Shown here piece by piece: positions 53,369 to 56,446 of a stretch of DNA of 56,446 bases. The position numbers were made by a program, and so were the translations under genes. Under the pieces are notes generated by a model. The model was given only the letters and a program-made list of their open reading frames with translations. It had not been told where the DNA came from and ran no database searches. Origin of the DNA: Tepidiphilus sp. J10 (GTDB taxonomy: Bacteria > Pseudomonadota > Gammaproteobacteria > Burkholderiales > Thiobacillaceae); NCBI GenBank assembly GCA_945897955.1, contig CAMDGQ010000021.1, positions 1-56,446 on the forward strand, read 5' to 3'. Position 1 is the first letter of the stretch. Every line of letters starts with the position of its first letter.

Positions 53369-55222
53369 CTATTTCCGTTCCACCTGCGTCACATCGCGCA
53401 CCGCGCCGAACGCCGCGCTGGTGGTCATCGCGGCATAGGCGCGCAGCGCGGCGGAAACCGGGCGATCGCGGTTGACCGGCTGCCAGGCTTGCGCGCCTTT
53501 CGCTTCCATCGCTGCGCGCCGCTGCGCAAGTTCGTCGTCGGAAACCGCCAGGCGAATGCCGCGATTGGGAATGTCGATCTCTATGCTGTCGCCTTCCTCT
53601 ACCAGCCCGATCAGGCCGCCTTCAGCCGCTTCCGGCGAGACATGGCCAATGCTCAAGCCCGAGGTGCCGCCGGAGAAACGGCCATCGGTGATCAGCGCGC
53701 AGGCCTTGCCGAGACCTTTCGATTTCAGATACGAAGTGGGATAGAGCATTTCCTGCATGCCGGGACCACCGCGCGGACCTTCATAACGAATCACCAGCAC
53801 GTCGCCTTGCTTGATTTCGTCGGCCAGAATCACCGCTACCGCCGCGTCCTGGCTTTCGAAGATGCGCGCCGGGCCGGTGAATTTGAGGATGCTTTCATCG
53901 ACGCCGGCGGTCTTCACGATGCAGCCATCCAGCGCCAGATTGCCGTACAGCACGGCCAGCCCGCCATCCTGCGAATAGGCATGCGCCTTGTCGCGCAGGC
54001 AGCCGTTGACGCGATCCAGGTCGAGTTCCGGGAAGCGGCGGTTCTGCGAGAACGCCACTTGTGTCGGCACGCCGCCGGGCGCGGCCTTGAAGAAGTCGAA
54101 CACGGAAACGTCATGCGCCCGGATCACATCCCAGACTTCCAGCGCGCCGCCCATCGTGCGGCTATGGACAGTGCCGCAGTCGCGATGAATCAGCCCGGCG
54201 CGATCTAGTTCGCCCAGGATGGCCATGACGCCGCCGGCGCGATGCACGTCTTCCATGTGATAAAGCTGGGTCGACGGCGCCACCTTGGCCAGGTTGGGCA
54301 CTTTTCTTGACAGCCGATCAATGTCCCGCATCGTGAAGTTGACACCAGCTTCATGAGCGGCGGCCAGCAGATGCAACACGGTATTGGTCGAGCCGCCCAT
54401 CGCGATGTCCAGACATACAGAATTTTCGAATGCCTCGAAGGTTGCAATTGAACGCGGCAGCACGCTGGCGTCATCACCTTCGTAGTAGCGTTTCGCCAGA
54501 TCGACCACCAGGCGGCCGGCGCGCAGGAACAATTCCCTGCGGTCGGCATGCGTCGCCAGCAGCGAACCGTTGCCCGGCAAACTCAGGCCCAATGCTTCGG
54601 TCAGGCAGTTCATCGAATTGGCGGTAAACATGCCGGAGCAGGAACCACAGGTCGGGCAGGCGGAACGCTCGGTGGCTTCCACTTCCGCGTCGGAGCGGCT
54701 GCTGTCGGCGGCCTGCACCATCGCATCGACCAGATCCAGCTTGATCGTCTTGCTGTCCCAGATCACCTTGCCGGCTTCCATCGGCCCGCCGGAAACGAAT
54801 ACGGTCGGGATGTTCAGACGCAACGCGGCGTTGAGCATGCCGGGAGTGATCTTGTCGCAATTCGAAATGCATACCAGCGCATCTGCGCAGTGTGCGTTGA
54901 CCATGTATTCCACCGAATCGGCGATCAGGTCGCGGCTGGGCAGCGAATACAGCATGCCGCCGTGGCCCATTGCGATGCCGTCATCCACCGCAATGGTATT
55001 GAATTCCTTCGCAACGCCGCCGGCAGCCTCGATCTCGCGCGCCACCAGTTGGCCCATGTCCTTCAGATGCACGTGGCCGGGCACGAACTGGGTAAACGAA
55101 TTGGCGATGGCGATGATCGGCTTGTCGAAGTCGCCATCCTTCATGCCTGTGGCGCGCCACAGGGCGCGGGCGCCGGCCATGTTGCGGCCGTGGGTGGTGG
55201 TGCGGGAGCGGTATTGGGGCAT
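53369..55222 (-). CDS. ilvD: Dihydroxy-acid dehydratase
   Basis: A 617-residue Ilv[41 protein letters not shown], the Fe-S cysteines in CISNCDK and [40 protein letters not shown]. It performs the third step of branched-chain amino acid synthesis and needs a 4Fe-4S or 2Fe-2S cluster. It is divergent from lgt, with a 53-bp gap. Confidence 0.96.
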   Translation of the reverse strand: MPQYRSRTTTHGRNMAGARALWRATGMKDGDFDKPIIAIANSFTQFVPGHVHLKDMGQLVAREIEAAGGVAKEFNTIAVDDGIAMGHGGMLYSLPSRDLIADSVEYMVNAHCADALVCISNCDKITPGMLNAALRLNIPTVFVSGGPMEAGKVIWDSKTIKLDLVDAMVQAADSSRSDAEVEATERSACPTCGSCSGMFTANSMNCLTEALGLSLPGNGSLLATHADRRELFLRAGRLVVDLAKRYYEGDDASVLPRSIATFEAFENSVCLDIAMGGSTNTVLHLLAAAHEAGVNFTMRDIDRLSRKVPNLAKVAPSTQLYHMEDVHRAGGVMAILGELDRAGLIHRDCGTVHSRTMGGALEVWDVIRAHDVSVFDFFKAAPGGVPTQVAFSQNRRFPELDLDRVNGCLRDKAHAYSQDGGLAVLYGNLALDGCIVKTAGVDESILKFTGPARIFESQDAAVAVILADEIKQGDVLVIRYEGPRGGPGMQEMLYPTSYLKSKGLGKACALITDGRFSGGTSGLSIGHVSPEAAEGGLIGLVEEGDSIEIDIPNRGIRLAVSDDELAQRRAAMEAKGAQAWQPVNRDRPVSAALRAYAAMTTSAAFGAVRDVTQVERK

Positions 55223-55241
55223 GGGTTCAACCTGTGTTCTC

Positions 55242-55247
55242 TATAAT
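55242..55247 (+). promoter_or_regulatory. Candidate -10 box of lgt
   Basis: TATAAT, a perfect sigma-70 -10 hexamer, 28 bp before the chosen lgt start. No good -35 hexamer is seen at 16-18 bp; TTGGGG lies 22 bp upstream. Confidence 0.5.
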
Positions 55248-55275
55248 CCTCGGCATTTTAGCCCAGGCCGCCAGC

Positions 55276-56076
55276 ATGCTAGTTCATCCGCAGTTCGATC
55301 CCGTCGCCATTGCCATCGGTCCGCTCGCCGTGCATTGGTACGGGTTGATGTATGTCTGCGCCTTTGCCGCCTTCATTCTGCTTGGTCGCCAGCGTATCCG
55401 CAGCCAGCCGGAAACCCGCTGGAGCGTGCAGGAACTGGACGATCTGTTGTTCCTGGGTGTGCTCGGCGTAGTGCTGGGCGGCCGTCTCGGCCAAGTCCTG
55501 TTCTATGAACCCGCTTACTATTTCAGCAACCCGATGGAGATTTTTGCGGTCTGGAAAGGCGGCATGTCGTTCCACGGCGGCCTCATCGGCGTGCTGCTGG
55601 CGCTGGCCTGGCACGCCCGTAAAACTCGCCGGAGTTTTCTCCAGGTCGGCGATTTTGTCGGCCCGCTGGTGCCGCTCGGCCTGATGTTCGGGCGCATCGG
55701 CAACTTCATCAACGGCGAACTCTGGGGTCGGGCCGCCGACTCAAGCTTGCCCTGGGCAATGATTTTTCCGCAGGTCGATGCTGTGCCGCGCCACCCCTCG
55801 CAGCTTTATCAGGCCGGCATGGAAGGTCTGCTGTTCTTCCTGTTGCTCTGGCTGTACTCGGCTCGTCCACGCCCGGTAGGCGCGGTATCCGGCGCTTTTC
55901 TTGTCGGCTATGGAGTGTTCCGCGTTCTGGGCGAGTTCTTCCGTTCGCCCGACTCAGGCATCTTTGGCCAATCGTACATCGTCAGCATGGGCCAATGGCT
56001 CTCACTGCCGATGATTTTGATCGGCTTCTGGCTGATCTGGCGCGCTTATCGGCACAATCGCTCGCCTATGCTCTGA
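55276..56076 (+). CDS. lgt: Prolipoprotein diacylglyceryl transferase
   Basis: A 266-residue membrane protein with seven hydrophobic segments. The Lgt signature [20 protein letters not shown] (catalytic His/Arg region nearby) and [44 protein letters not shown] are present. It adds diacylglycerol to the lipobox cysteine of lipoproteins such as the PqiC-like protein in this window. The frame extends to a GTG at 55234, but the -10 element lies in it, so ATG 55276 is preferred. Confidence 0.95.
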   Translation: MLVHPQFDPVAIAIGPLAVHWYGLMYVCAFAAFILLGRQRIRSQPETRWSVQELDDLLFLGVLGVVLGGRLGQVLFYEPAYYFSNPMEIFAVWKGGMSFHGGLIGVLLALAWHARKTRRSFLQVGDFVGPLVPLGLMFGRIGNFINGELWGRAADSSLPWAMIFPQVDAVPRHPSQLYQAGMEGLLFFLLLWLYSARPRPVGAVSGAFLVGYGVFRVLGEFFRSPDSGIFGQSYIVSMGQWLSLPMILIGFWLIWRAYRHNRSPML

Positions 56077-56108
56077 AAGGCTTTTTTGCTATATTTCGCG
56101 CCTCGCGT

Positions 56109-56183
<75 letters not shown>

Positions 56184-56199
56184 CGACTTAAACTTTAAG

Positions 56200-56222
56200 A
56201 GCCTGATAATTCAGGCTTTTTT
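56200..56222 (+). terminator. Terminator after the tRNA-like element
   Basis: AGCCTGA (56200-56206) pairs with TCAGGCT (56211-56217) around TAAT; six T residues follow, the first shared with the arm. It can end transcripts from lgt and the tRNA-like element. Confidence 0.75.
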
Positions 56223-56335
56223 CGTTTCTATCGTCAGTGAATAGCTTTCGGTTCATCAGCCCCGCATTAGTTTCAGGGTGACGCACGGTGACAGCCTCAA
56301 TGTCCGACTGCCTGAGTTCAAGTTATCACGCTCAA

Positions 56336-56446
56336 TTATCGGTTCACAAGTAATTTTGCTTGTGCATAGCCTGCATTGAAATGTTTACGGTCATGCCCAC
56401 GTGCTGATTCTTGTTGAAGCAAACACTGAGAGGCGTGCATGGCAGG
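56336..56446 (-). CDS. Possible 3' end of a gene entering from the right window edge (5' partial)
   Basis: A minus-strand frame open from the edge for 36 codons to TAA at 56336-56338; it ends ESARGHDRKHFNAGYAQAKL and LVNR. The composition is plausible for coding DNA and it has no competing gene. No family is recognised. The 56223-56335 stretch between it and the terminator shows no gene and nothing else I can name. Confidence 0.35.
   Translation of the reverse strand, partial: PAMHASQCLLQQESARGHDRKHFNAGYAQAKLLVNR

Overview
The window looks like chromosomal DNA of a GC-rich betaproteobacterium. I infer this from gene order (hemA-prfA-prmC; rsmB-DUF4390-ntrY-ntrX; an Mla-type lipid transport operon after mpl; gspG-K), from a Gram-negative envelope gene set (Lgt, Mla, TonB, T2SS pseudopilins, DsbA/DsbB) and from codon use. 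A Rhodocyclales-like relative is a guess. There are no rRNA genes, CRISPR arrays, transposases or integrases.

Left part (1-10.3 kb): the 3' end of a gene for a giant secreted or surface protein. About 2,100 residues are degenerate threonine-rich octapeptides, mostly in 40-residue blocks, followed by a C-terminal region with EF-hand-like calcium loops. A strong terminator follows, then a TPR/OGT-family (family 41) glycosyltransferase and, convergent to it, two small-molecule-type methyltransferases. This suggests a modified surface-protein locus.

10.4-21.4 kb: a DUF58-TgpA pair; a divergent pair of an acyl-CoA synthetase/GNAT protein acetyltransferase and an HDAC-family deacetylase; and a four-gene operon pglC-D-E-F for making and priming a bacillosamine-type sugar. 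A structured 295-bp gap separates pglC from the pseudopilin operon gspG-H-I-J-K (21.7-24.6 kb).

24.8-35.5 kb: dsbB-dsbA, ygiQ, the rsmB-DUF4390-ntrY-ntrX operon (the regulator has a decayed AAA+ domain), a lone cheZ and a GGDEF diguanylate cyclase with an intact I-site.

35.6-45.0 kb (plus strand): mpl, then STAS-MlaE, MlaF, MlaD and a PqiC-like lipoprotein, yqiA, an RNase II/R-family nuclease, a TonB-like protein and fbp.

45.1-52.3 kb (minus strand): hemA-prfA-prmC runs into four genes of the poorly understood HPr-rel-A type: a PqqD-like protein, an HprK-related kinase, a nucleotidyltransferase and a twin-arginine-leader protein that may be the substrate. This is the best candidate for an undescribed system. 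A D-hexose-6-phosphate mutarotase gene precedes hemA.

52.4-56.4 kb: a small membrane protein, a Uma2-family protein, ilvD, divergent lgt, and at the edge a tRNA-like 5' half that does not continue into a normal tRNA, followed by a terminator and what may be the end of another gene.
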